Below are positions 16,163-23,605 of a stretch of 26,468 bases of DNA, in pieces. The stretch's first letter is position 1. Every line of letters begins with the position of its first letter. Location of the stretch: contig DATFWL010000056.1 in assembly GCA_035259385.1 (NCBI GenBank), forward strand, positions 1 through 26,468, written 5' to 3'. The notes below the pieces were generated by a model. The model was not told the origin of the DNA. It searched no databases and was given only the letters and a program-made list of their open reading frames with translations. The stretch is from QHWK01 sp035259385. Lineage in GTDB: Bacteria > Acidobacteriota > Vicinamibacteria > Vicinamibacterales > CAVVIG01. Position numbers and translations under genes: made by a program.

Positions 16163-16665
16163 CAGTTGGCACTCGTGATGCGAAACATCCGGCGTCCCGC
16201 ACTGACCGCGCGCCCGAACGATCGGCCGCGCGGCAGCAGCGTGATCGCGCCGTCGCTCGCGATCGTCAGGCACCGGCCCCCCTGCAGCTGCTCGAGCCGC
16301 GACCCGATCATCGTCCGCACGCCGTAGCGCGCCGTCAGGTCGCCGAGCGACAGCGCGCGCCCCGGCGCCAGCAGCAGCTCCACCAGGATCCGAAGAGTGA
16401 CGGAGCGGTCGGGCAGGGTCATGAAATGGAAGAGAAAGCCGCCGAGCGCGAGGTGCGTCAGGGCGAGGAACAGCCGGCCGTCGGCATCGAGCGGCCGGCC
16501 GAACAGCAGCCGATCCGCGAAGACGGCGAGCGGCGCGGTCACGAACGCGACGGCCACGATGGTGACGTACACGTTGCCGCGCGTTCTCACCGCGGAGACG
16601 ATGGCAACCAGCACGGCTTGCAGCGCGAACAACGTGAGCACCGCGACGACCAGGCGGAGCAGCAC
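16162..16665 (-). CDS. small membrane protein with C-terminal winged-helix-like domain (copy B)
   Basis: 167 residues from GTG 16665. Three hydrophobic segments fill the first ~100 residues (LLRLVVAVLTLFALQAVLVA, VYVTIVAVAFVTAPLAVFA, LFLALTHLALGGFLFHFM). The rest is soluble: RYGVRTMIGSRLEQLQGG, then a predicted beta-hairpin (CLTIASDGAITLLPRGR) and a basic helix, which looks like a winged helix. The preceding gene in the operon encodes a protein with the same layout. I know no characterised family. The genes are two bases apart, and this stop overlaps the flavoprotein start. A membrane-bound accessory or sensor of the glycan pathway is conceivable. Confidence 0.8.
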   Translation of the reverse strand: MLLRLVVAVLTLFALQAVLVAIVSAVRTRGNVYVTIVAVAFVTAPLAVFADRLLFGRPLDADGRLFLALTHLALGGFLFHFMTLPDRSVTLRILVELLLAPGRALSLGDLTARYGVRTMIGSRLEQLQGGRCLTIASDGAITLLPRGRSFGRAVSAGRRMFRITSAN

Positions 16666-16667
16666 CG

Positions 16668-17186
16668 CTACTTCACGCCTCCGCCCATGCCAAGCGAGAA
16701 CACCTTGAAGGAGGCGAGGGTGCCGGCGGCCATCACGAACCCCTTCGGCCGAAGACGCAGTGTGCCCCCGCGCCGGTCAACCCAGCCGCCGCGGACGAGG
16801 TTCGGCAGCCGCCGCGCCAGGATTCGATCGAGCTCGCCGTCCCCTTCATACGAGCGGATCAGTCGATCGCGATGGCGCAGCGCCGGTTCGTTGAAGAGGT
16901 CGTACATCAGGCTGCCCGAGAACCCCCACAGCAGACTATAGAACGCGTTCCACATCGTCAGGCAGGCGAGGAGCTGCACCAGCAGATCGCAGAGGAGGCC
17001 GAGCCCGTCCTCGATGCGCTCGAGCGGCCACAACGCCTGGTAGGCGAGCGCGGTGGCGGCGAGCAGCAGCACCGCGTAGCCGAGAAAGAACCGCTTGGGG
17101 TCTCGCGGTTGGAACACAAACACCGTCGCCCAGGAGAGTGCGAAGAACACGGCGATGGCGCCGACGGGCAGCAGCAGTCGAATCAC
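16668..17186 (-). CDS. small membrane protein with C-terminal winged-helix-like domain (copy A)
   Basis: 172 residues from GTG 17186. The longer frame to 17261 only adds an Arg/Leu-rich stretch translated from the short-repeat element upstream and is rejected. The helices are VIRLLLPVGAIAVFFALSWA, FFLGYAVLLLAATALAYQAL, and a long one around LCDLLVQLLACLTMWNAFYSLLWG. The soluble end has LDRILARRLPNLVRGGWV followed by GGTLRLRPKGFVMAAGTLASFKVF, matching copy B in layout (SRLEQLQGGRCLTI, DGAITLLPRGR). The genes are probably an old tandem duplication. Function is unknown. Confidence 0.78.
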   Translation of the reverse strand: MIRLLLPVGAIAVFFALSWATVFVFQPRDPKRFFLGYAVLLLAATALAYQALWPLERIEDGLGLLCDLLVQLLACLTMWNAFYSLLWGFSGSLMYDLFNEPALRHRDRLIRSYEGDGELDRILARRLPNLVRGGWVDRRGGTLRLRPKGFVMAAGTLASFKVFSLGMGGGVK

Positions 17187-17220
17187 GCGACGCTCCCAAC
17201 TACGTCGCCGCGTCTCGGGG

Positions 17221-17405
17221 GAACGCAAAGGCCGCAAAGAACGCAAAGAACCTTGAACCACAGAGACACGGAGACACGGAGACGGACAAAGGGGTGGCAG
17301 CCAAGGGTTCGGCGCGACCGCCCGCGAAGCGGGCCACGCGCTGGCATCGCCAGCCGTCGGTCGCGCCTCACCTCTGCGGTCTCTGCGCGCTCTGCGGTCA
17401 AATCA
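17221..17405. repeat. composite short-repeat element inside the glycan operon
   Basis: The left side holds three 9-bp CGCAAAG-type units (17223-17250) and then 8-bp GAGACACG units (17262-17284). The right side (17369-17399) has CTCTGCGGT-type units whose complement (ACCGCAGAG) is a degenerate match to the left ACCACAGAG, so the arms face each other. A strongly structured palindromic core (17311-17367) lies between them. The element fills the only large gap (244 bases) in the ten-gene operon, between the epimerase stop and the copy A start. No open reading frame or transposase is associated. Function is unknown. Confidence 0.7.
17311..17367. other. three-way-junction-like palindromic core
   Basis: GGCGCGACCG (17311-17320) pairs perfectly with CGGTCGCGCC (17358-17367). 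Inside are two perfect 5-bp hairpins: CCCGC-GAA-GCGGG (17321-17333) and CTGGC-ATC-GCCAG (17341-17353). This could fold as a three-way junction in DNA or RNA. The first hairpin contains GCGAAGC, known as an unusually stable DNA mini-hairpin sequence. It may be a REP-like element, an RNA processing or attenuation site, or a small-RNA fold. Confidence 0.6.
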
Positions 17406-17430
17406 ACCCCGCCGCGAGCCAAGGCGCCCG

Positions 17431-18393
17431 CTACGCAAAGTGGTGCTCCCGCATCCAGTGCACGTTGTAGGAGACGGGATCGTCCTTCAGGGAACCGTCA
17501 CGGAATGCCGTGGCCATCTCGCGGATCGCGATTTCAACCGTCTTTTTCGGCGAAAAGCCGGTGGCGAGCAGCTTGTCGGAGCACACGAAGTACGACCGCG
17601 GATCGTTCGAGGGCTTCACCTCGACGGTCGCCGGGATCTCGCGCGTGACCGCGTCCGCGATCTCGCGAACGGTCAGGTTCTCGAACCCGGCGTTGTAGAC
17701 CCCCGGAAGGCGTCGATCGCACGCAAACAAGTACACGTCGACGAGATCGTCGATGTGAATGTTGGGCCTCGTCTGGTCGCCGCCGAGCACGGTGATCGTC
17801 CCCCTGGTCAGCGCCTGCATCGTCAGCATGTTGACGACGACGTCGAGGCGCATGCGCGGTGACAGGCCGCAGACCGTGGCCGGGCGGATGATCGTCGTGG
17901 TCATCGTGTCGCCGTAGCTCATCAGGACGCGCTCGGCGACCATCTTCGTCTTGTTGTATTCGGAGAGGGGGACGAGCTCGAGATCTTCCGTGACGCGTGC
18001 CTCCGACTTCAGCCCGTACACGCTGGCCGACGAAGCGAAGATGAACTGCCTCACCCCCTGGCGCGCTGCGCGATCGACGAGCCGCATGCCGGCCAGGACG
18101 TTCACCTCCCACGACGAGTACGGATTCAACTCGACCGACGGATCGTTCGCGATGTTCGCCAGGTGAAAGATCGTGTCGTAGATGGAGAGGTCCACCTCGT
18201 CGATCTGCCGGATGTCCATCGCGCGCACCGTCAGGCGCGGGTCCGGCGCGAGCCGGTTGCCGAACCACATCGTGTCGAGGACGGTCACCTGATGAGTTGT
18301 GCGCGCGAGCACAGCTTCGGTCAACTTCGTGCCGACGTACCCGCACCCGCCCGTGATCAGGACGTTCAGAGGGCACCGTGCCGGTGCTCGCAC
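17431..18393 (-). CDS. NAD-dependent NDP-sugar epimerase/dehydratase (extended SDR)
   Basis: 320 residues from GTG 18393, or 312 from a CTG at 18369. Extended short-chain dehydrogenase features: GxxGxxG (ITGGCGYVG), a Ser region (FIFASSASVYG), catalytic YxxxK (YNKTK), and PATVCGLSPRMR in the substrate region. It probably epimerises or reduces the nucleotide-activated sugar made by the two preceding genes, as HldD or GDP-heptose enzymes do in heptose pathways; the exact reaction is not determined. The CTG start would give the classic N-terminus NVLITGG directly and overlap the upstream TGA as CTGA; the GTG adds eight odd residues (VRAPARCP). Neither has a Shine-Dalgarno sequence. Confidence 0.88.
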   Translation of the reverse strand: MRAPARCPLNVLITGGCGYVGTKLTEAVLARTTHQVTVLDTMWFGNRLAPDPRLTVRAMDIRQIDEVDLSIYDTIFHLANIANDPSVELNPYSSWEVNVLAGMRLVDRAARQGVRQFIFASSASVYGLKSEARVTEDLELVPLSEYNKTKMVAERVLMSYGDTMTTTIIRPATVCGLSPRMRLDVVVNMLTMQALTRGTITVLGGDQTRPNIHIDDLVDVYLFACDRRLPGVYNAGFENLTVREIADAVTREIPATVEVKPSNDPRSYFVCSDKLLATGFSPKKTVEIAIREMATAFRDGSLKDDPVSYNVHWMREHHFA

Positions 18394-18950
18394 AAATACT
18401 GATCGAACCAGTAGTGCAGGATCACCTGATGCGCCGACTCTGTGAAGCCGTAGCGGGAGAGCGGCACGTAGAAGTTCAGATCGCCGAGGGTCCGCGCGCG
18501 GTTGTCCGCGCCCATGCCGGTGAGCGTGACGGCGCGCATGCCGAGCGTCCGGGCCGCCTCCAGCGCCCGGACGATGTTCGGCGAGTTCCCGGAGCTGCTG
18601 ATGGTCACGAGCAGATCGCCGGGCCGCCCCAGCCGCTCGAGCGGCAGCGAGAACACCTGATCGTAGGCGATGTCGTTGGCGGTGGCCGTGAGCAGCGCGA
18701 GGTCGCTGAACGACAAGGCGCGGAGGTGGCCGTTCTTGCAGGCATCGGCGGCCATGTGGCTCGCCATCCCGGCGCTGCCGCCGTTGCCGATGATGTAGAG
18801 GTAGCCGCCGCCCTCGTGCGTGGTGCGGGTCATCGACACCCATGTCGCGACGGCGTCGGCGGCCTGGAGATCGGCGCCCGCACGATCGGTGACGGCCATT
18901 CGCCGCAGGCCGCCGGCGATGGTCTCGTAGTAGTCGGTCCAGGCTTCCAC
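18366..18950 (-). CDS. gmhA: sedoheptulose-7-phosphate isomerase (GmhA-like SIS protein)
   Basis: 194 residues with the full SIS pattern of GmhA: YLYIIGNGGSAGMASHMAAD (GNGGSA at 55-60), TISSSGNSPNIVRAL (SSSGNSPN at 118-125, binding the sugar phosphate), LTGMGADN, and the late ESAHQVILH (171-179), which supplies the catalytic Glu/His pair. GmhA converts sedoheptulose 7-phosphate to D-glycero-D-manno-heptose 7-phosphate, the first step of LPS or S-layer heptose synthesis. Length fits the family (~190). It starts at GTG 18950, one base after the stop of the kinase/nucleotidyltransferase gene. That neighbour strongly supports a heptose pathway. Confidence 0.9.
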   Translation of the reverse strand: MEAWTDYYETIAGGLRRMAVTDRAGADLQAADAVATWVSMTRTTHEGGGYLYIIGNGGSAGMASHMAADACKNGHLRALSFSDLALLTATANDIAYDQVFSLPLERLGRPGDLLVTISSSGNSPNIVRALEAARTLGMRAVTLTGMGADNRARTLGDLNFYVPLSRYGFTESAHQVILHYWFDQYLCEHRHGAL

Positions 18951-18951
18951 G

Positions 18952-20499
18952 TCAGATCACGATCTTCGCAATGGTGAGAAATTCCTGATCGGAGATCGGC
19001 CGCTCGTTGCAGCGGCGCTGCGCCATCGCGGCGGCTCCGATGCTCCCGGCGAGCGCGACCATCCGCGGCGCCAGGCCGAGGCACGCGGCCAGGCTGCTCA
19101 GCGCGAAATAGGCGTCGCCGCACCCGATCGTGTCCACGACGCTGGTACTGAGCGTCGGCAGCGCGTACCGCTCGTCGTGCATCCGGACCATCACGCCGTT
19201 CGCGCCGTCCGTCACCGAGAGCTCCTCGCAGCCGAGCAGCGCCGACATCCTGTCGACCAGCACTGGCAGCGCGTGCCCCTGCTCGTGCAGGCTGAGCTCG
19301 GCCTCGGCCCGATTCAGGCTGTAGTAGTCGGCGCCGGCGTACTTGGTCGGCAGGTTGTAGCCGTAGTTGCTCGAATTCACCTGGACCATCGCCGCGACAG
19401 CCGCCCGCCGCTCACGCGCGATCTCGCGGTTGATCTGCGCCGCGTCGAGCAGCCCGTGGCCGAAATCGGCGAGCAGGACGAGATCGTAGTCGTCGAAGTC
19501 GGGGAACTGATCGCGGCGGACGCCCTCGAGCGCCAGCTGCTTCGCCTCGAACAACGGGTAGCCGGTCGCCTCGTCCACGAACCGCGTCTTGACCAGCGGG
19601 ACGTCGGCGACCGGCGTCACCGTGACGTTGGCGGGCACGTCCGAGGCGGTCAACCCGTTCGTGAAACAGTGCACGCTCCTGACGAATCCCGCCAGGTGCA
19701 GCGCGACGATGCCGGCGCCGCCGATCTGCCGGATCCGCCCGGTCTCGAGCCCGGCGACACAGCGCGATTTCTGCGAGATGTTCTCGACCGACACGTCCAC
19801 CCACTCGTCGATGATCGTTTCGCCCAGCAGGCAGACGCGCAGCCGGCTCGCCGACACCAGGAAGCTCTTGATCTCTTCGAGCCGGAAACCGCGGCTCGAC
19901 AGATCGCGGAACATCACGCGATCGTTGCGGAGCAGCGGGTTGTCCTGGGCGGCTTCCGGCGACGCCAGCAGGAAGTGCGACAGCTTGGTGGACGAGAAGG
20001 TTTCGCCGGAGGTGAAGTGAATCCGCCCGCCGTAGCCCTCGACGAGCGCCTTCTCGTGCGAGATGTTCGACGTCTTGTCGAGCAGGAGGTCCGAGTACTC
20101 GGGGCCCTTCACGTAGACGTCGGGCCGGAGCACGTCGAGCGCGGCGACCGCCGACGGCTCGTCGACGATCGCCACGTAGTCGACGATCTCGAGCGCCGCC
20201 ACCTGGCGGGCGCGGTAGTCCTCGCGCATCGAGACCGATCGCTTCTTCGTGATGTGCTTGTCGGCGGTGAGCGTGACGACGAGGAGGTCGCCGAGCGCGC
20301 GCGCTTCCTCGAAGTGAATCATGTGGCCGACGTGGACCAGATCGAACGCGCCGTGGCAGAGCACGATCGTCCGATCGCGGAACTGGCTGCGGATGCGCGC
20401 GAGATCGGCCAGCGGCAGGATCTTCTGCTTCCAGCCGTCGGCAGCGGCGCCGGCGGCGCTCACCGGCCGGATCGGCGAGACCACGCGACGCTCACTCAT
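18952..20499 (-). CDS. bifunctional nucleotidyltransferase-PfkB kinase, HldE-like with reversed domain order
   Basis: 515 residues. Residues ~44-180 are a cytidylyltransferase-type domain: CHGAFDLVHVGH (HxGH at 56-59) and later DVYVKGPEY. Residues ~220-515 are a PfkB-type sugar kinase: GETIIDEW, RQIGGAG (about 258-263), LLADFGHGLL (the DYGKG equivalent), SVTDGANGV and DTIGCGDAYFA (456-466; the anion-hole and catalytic-Asp region, with Cys replacing the usual Ala). E. coli HldE has the kinase first and the nucleotidyltransferase last, so the order here is swapped. With GmhA next door it probably phosphorylates heptose 7-phosphate and activates it with a nucleotide. No GmhB phosphatase is visible here. 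It overlaps the GT2 gene by eight bases. Confidence 0.88.
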   Translation of the reverse strand: MSERRVVSPIRPVSAAGAAADGWKQKILPLADLARIRSQFRDRTIVLCHGAFDLVHVGHMIHFEEARALGDLLVVTLTADKHITKKRSVSMREDYRARQVAALEIVDYVAIVDEPSAVAALDVLRPDVYVKGPEYSDLLLDKTSNISHEKALVEGYGGRIHFTSGETFSSTKLSHFLLASPEAAQDNPLLRNDRVMFRDLSSRGFRLEEIKSFLVSASRLRVCLLGETIIDEWVDVSVENISQKSRCVAGLETGRIRQIGGAGIVALHLAGFVRSVHCFTNGLTASDVPANVTVTPVADVPLVKTRFVDEATGYPLFEAKQLALEGVRRDQFPDFDDYDLVLLADFGHGLLDAAQINREIARERRAAVAAMVQVNSSNYGYNLPTKYAGADYYSLNRAEAELSLHEQGHALPVLVDRMSALLGCEELSVTDGANGVMVRMHDERYALPTLSTSVVDTIGCGDAYFALSSLAACLGLAPRMVALAGSIGAAAMAQRRCNERPISDQEFLTIAKIVI

Positions 20500-21226
20500 G
20501 ACGGCCCCGCTCGAGCGCGTGGATCAGCGTGAGCGTGCGCCACACGTCGACGAAATTCTTCACCCGAAACGCCTTGCTCTCGCCTTTCTGACGCTCCATC
20601 AGGTCCATCGGCACTTGTACATAGGTCGGCGCCTGACGCAGCGCCTTCACCAGGACTTCCGCCTGGAATCCGTACCCGCCGGATTCGATGCGCAGGCTTT
20701 TCAGAATCGCGGCCCTGTGGATCTGCAGGCCGTTGTAATACGTCAGCCGCCACCCGGTGATGAGGTTCACGATGTACGTGAAGAGCTTCGAGACGAAGGT
20801 CCTCGTCCACGTCCGCGACCTCAGCATGTCGTGCGTGTAGCCGATGATAACATCAGCCTCTCCGGTGCGACGAAAGAACTCCCGCAGCGTGGCCCACCCC
20901 CACGCGTTGTCGCCGTGCACCATCACGATGTGCGCGAGCGACGCGGCGTCCACGCCGCGGCGATAGGACCAGCCGAAGCCCATGTTGCGCTCGTTCTTCA
21001 GCAGTCGCACCGCGGGAAAGCGCGCCGTGCTCGCCTCGACCAGCGCCGCCGTCTGGTCCCTGCTGCCATCGTCGACGACCAGAATCTCGTGCGGCAGCCC
21101 GAGCGGCTCGAGCGCGGTGGTGATGTTCTCGAGCGTCGCGACGATGTTCTCGGCTTCGTTGTAGGCGGGGATGATGACCGAGAGCGATCGGTCGGCGGAG
21201 CGGCCGCCGGTCGTCGGAAAAGGCAC
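20492..21226 (-). CDS. GT2 family glycosyltransferase (polyprenyl-phosphate sugar synthase-like)
   Basis: 244 residues from GTG 21226. GT-A fold signs are SVIIPAYNEAENI at the N-terminus, ILVVDDGSRDQTA (DDGS at about 52-55), KNERNMGFGWSYRRGV, and HGDNAWGW in place of the common DxD. The region GYGFQAEVLVKAL matches dolichol-phosphate-mannose-synthase-like enzymes. No C-terminal membrane helices are present, so it would be a peripheral enzyme charging polyprenyl phosphate with a sugar for the GT-C proteins. The longer frame to 21628 runs into the divergent membrane-protein gene and is rejected. It is first in the ten-gene operon and has no clear Shine-Dalgarno sequence. Confidence 0.87.
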   Translation of the reverse strand: MPFPTTGGRSADRSLSVIIPAYNEAENIVATLENITTALEPLGLPHEILVVDDGSRDQTAALVEASTARFPAVRLLKNERNMGFGWSYRRGVDAASLAHIVMVHGDNAWGWATLREFFRRTGEADVIIGYTHDMLRSRTWTRTFVSKLFTYIVNLITGWRLTYYNGLQIHRAAILKSLRIESGGYGFQAEVLVKALRQAPTYVQVPMDLMERQKGESKAFRVKNFVDVWRTLTLIHALERGRHE

Positions 21227-21251
21227 GCTATACTTTATCCCGCTCCACTCG
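21227..21251. promoter_or_regulatory. 25-base divergent start region with TATACT
   Basis: Only 25 bases separate the GTG of the GT2 gene (21226, minus) and the ATG of the membrane-protein gene (21252, plus). TATACT at 21229-21234 resembles a plus-strand -10, which would put transcription start about 11 bases before the ATG. On the minus strand TAAAGT (21237-21232) could serve a leaderless start at the GTG. No good -35 was found. At least one promoter must overlap the opposite coding sequence if both starts are right. Confidence 0.35.
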
Positions 21252-23582
21252 ATGTTGCACCCTTGGTCCCGCGCCTCTCGAGCGACGATCGGAGGCCTCG
21301 CCGGCGCGTGTGCGTGGCCGCTCGTCGCGGCGGCGGCGCCGTGGCTCCCTGAACCGCTGCGATTCCTGAGCGGCTGGTTCCTGTTCACGATCGGACCGGG
21401 GTTCGTCGTCGCTGGTTCGGTCTCGCGCGAGCTCGACGCGCTGACGCGCGTGATCCTGATGCTCGCGGCCGGCAGCGCCGCAGCGCCGGTCCTGGTCGAT
21501 CTTCTCGGACGCGCGCATCTGCTGTCCGCCTTTCCGTACGTCGCGTCTGCGCTCGCCGGCGCGTGCGCCGCCGCCGGCATCGGTGACAGGGGCGAACGGC
21601 GCCGCGTCGAAACCGGCGACGCGATCACGGGCGCGGCGCTCGTGACGCTGGCCGCGGCGCTCGGCGCGATCGTGTTCTGGCACCGGCTGTCGATCGCGAG
21701 CGACGGAGTCGCGGTGTTCGGCGACTACGACTCGGCGGATCTCTCCTGGTACGCGGCCGTCGCGTCCGAAGCCTCGCACACGGTGCCGCCGACCGCCTCG
21801 TACTATTCCGGCCATCAGCTCAACGCCGCCTACTATGCGCATCTGATCGCGGCGATGGTGCATCGCTTCTGGGGCGTGCCGGTACTGTCCATCTTCTTCC
21901 GCTACGCGTGGCCGACCTATGTGTCGCTCACGGCCGCGACCGCGTTCGTGCTCGTGCGGCTGCTGGCATCACGAAGCGTGGCGGCGCTCGCCGTCGTCTT
22001 CCTGCTGATCGGCAGCGATTTCTCTTATCTCGCCGCCTGGTTTCTTCCACACGCCGCCGTGGACTGGGACTATCTGCTCTGGCCGACGAACTTCCTGTCG
22101 CCGACGATGCAGGTGATGCACTTCAGTACCTGGTCGCCGTCGCTGCCAGTCTACCTGGCGGCGCTGTTCGCGATCGTGCGCGCGGTTCAGACGCAGGCGT
22201 GGGGATGGGTGGCCCTCGCCGGATTCCTGATTGGCATCCTGTTCGAGTTCAAGCCGTTCGCGTGGGTAGTGCTGATGGGAGGACTCGGCGCCTCGATGAT
22301 TTTCGCCGGCGGCGACCGGCCGGCGCGACGCCGCTTCGCCGCGACGATCGGCGCCGGCGTGCTGTGCTCGCTGCCGTTCGTCTGGGGCGCGGCGACGCTG
22401 GATCCCGCCGACCGGCGCACGCAGCTCGTCATCGACTTCTTCATGCTTCCGAAGCGGATGCTGATCAAGATCGATCTGACGCGTGAGTTCCTTCGCGAGG
22501 CGCGGCGGCTGGCCCCGGTGCCGTCGCTGCGGACGCCGATCTTCGTCCTGCTGGCGACGGTCGTGTTCCTGCTCGTCGGCATCGGCGTCCGCTGGCTGGG
22601 CGTCCCGGCGATGTGGCGCGCGATTCGAGCACGGGGCGGCGGCGATGCGGCGGCCTGGCGACTGCTTGCGTGGACGGTCGTCTCCGGCATCGCCGTGCCG
22701 TTCGCGCTGACGACCAATCCGTACGTCGATACGCTTCAGTTCTATCTCGCCGGCCTCTACGTCATGTGGATCTTCGCTGCGTATGCGCTCGTGACCTACG
22801 CGCGGCGGCATCCAACCGCGGGCGCGGTTGCGATTGCCGCGGCGCTGATCGCGGCGTTTCCATCGTCGGGCCACTATCTCGCCTGGAAGTGGACCGAGCA
22901 GACGCGGGCGCCGCGGGTGAGCCTGACCGGTCCCGAGGTCGTCGTCGCCGAGCGTCTGCGCGCGTTCGATCCGGAGACGACCGTCGTGCTCCACGATCGG
23001 CCGCTGTCGCCGTCGCTGACCACCATCCTCGCGGCGCGCCGGATCGTGCTGGGCTGGGACGTGCGGTATTCAGCCGTGGGCGGGGAAGAGCGATTGCGGG
23101 ACGTGAATCGCTTCTATGCCTCCGCCGGCGGCGACCCGGCCGCGGCGCTCGACACGCTGCGCAAGTACCACGTCACGCACGTCATCGTCCGCCCGCAGGA
23201 AGATCACGTCCACCCGGCCGTTCTCGCGAGACTCAAACCGATCGTCGAGCAGCAGAGCGTCGTGCTCTACGAAGTCCCGCCGCTCGAGTCGGGGACGGGG
23301 AGGACAGATGGGACGGATAGGACAGATGGGACGGATAGGACAGATGGGACGGATAGGACGGATGGGACGGATGGGAGGGATAGGTCGGATGGGAGGGATA
23401 GGTCGGATGGGAGGGATAGGTCGGATGGGAGGGATAAGTCGGATGGGAGGGATAAGTCGGATGGGAGGGATACGTCGATGGGAGGGATGGGACAGCGCAG
23501 ACGAATGCGACAGATAGGACGGATGGGACGGATAGGAGAGATGGGACGGATGGGGCGGGATAGCACTGATGGGCCGCCGTAA
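21252..23582 (+). CDS. large multi-pass membrane protein, GT-C-like, with tandem-repeat C-terminal tail
   Basis: 776 residues from ATG 21252. About twelve helices fill the first ~560 residues; FGDYDSADLSWYAAV lies in an early loop and FSTWSPSLPVYLAALFAIV in a later one. A soluble domain follows and ends naturally around VVLYEVPPLESG (residue ~680). The remaining ~95 residues are translated from a 9-bp tandem repeat and read as TDGTDR, then GRDRSD and GRDKSD units, with an unrelated RMGRIGEMGRMGRD end. The repeat probably invaded the gene end and removed the original stop. Residues before 21252 in the longer frame overlap the divergent GT2 gene. Substrate is unknown; lipid-linked sugar transfer is inferred from the neighbours. 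Confidence 0.8.
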   Translation: MLHPWSRASRATIGGLAGACAWPLVAAAAPWLPEPLRFLSGWFLFTIGPGFVVAGSVSRELDALTRVILMLAAGSAAAPVLVDLLGRAHLLSAFPYVASALAGACAAAGIGDRGERRRVETGDAITGAALVTLAAALGAIVFWHRLSIASDGVAVFGDYDSADLSWYAAVASEASHTVPPTASYYSGHQLNAAYYAHLIAAMVHRFWGVPVLSIFFRYAWPTYVSLTAATAFVLVRLLASRSVAALAVVFLLIGSDFSYLAAWFLPHAAVDWDYLLWPTNFLSPTMQVMHFSTWSPSLPVYLAALFAIVRAVQTQAWGWVALAGFLIGILFEFKPFAWVVLMGGLGASMIFAGGDRPARRRFAATIGAGVLCSLPFVWGAATLDPADRRTQLVIDFFMLPKRMLIKIDLTREFLREARRLAPVPSLRTPIFVLLATVVFLLVGIGVRWLGVPAMWRAIRARGGGDAAAWRLLAWTVVSGIAVPFALTTNPYVDTLQFYLAGLYVMWIFAAYALVTYARRHPTAGAVAIAAALIAAFPSSGHYLAWKWTEQTRAPRVSLTGPEVVVAERLRAFDPETTVVLHDRPLSPSLTTILAARRIVLGWDVRYSAVGGEERLRDVNRFYASAGGDPAAALDTLRKYHVTHVIVRPQEDHVHPAVLARLKPIVEQQSVVLYEVPPLESGTGRTDGTDRTDGTDRTDGTDRTDGTDGRDRSDGRDRSDGRDRSDGRDKSDGRDKSDGRDTSMGGMGQRRRMRQIGRMGRIGEMGRMGRDSTDGPP
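23302..23562 (+). repeat. 9-bp purine-rich tandem repeat within a gene's 3' end
   Basis: Units run as GGACAGATG / GGACGGATA alternating, then GGAGGGATA / GGTCGGATG, then AGTCGGATG variants, with a degenerate stretch near 23490-23515 before further GGACGGATG-like units. The 9-bp period keeps the frame, so the gene reads through the array without a stop until 23582. There are no spacers, so it is not CRISPR. The facing arm at 23606-23671 has the complementary unit. Confidence 0.85.
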
Positions 23583-23605
23583 CAGTAACCACAGGTCTCC
23601 ATCGC

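Noticed and set aside
17187..17261. Extra 25 N-terminal residues on copy A of the small membrane proteins
   Set aside because: They are translated from the repeat element and absent in copy B; the GTG at 17186 starts directly at a membrane helix.
17311..17367. tRNA or tRNA-like cloverleaf
   Set aside because: It has only two inner hairpins with 3-base loops, no anticodon-type 7-base loop and no conserved T-arm sequence.
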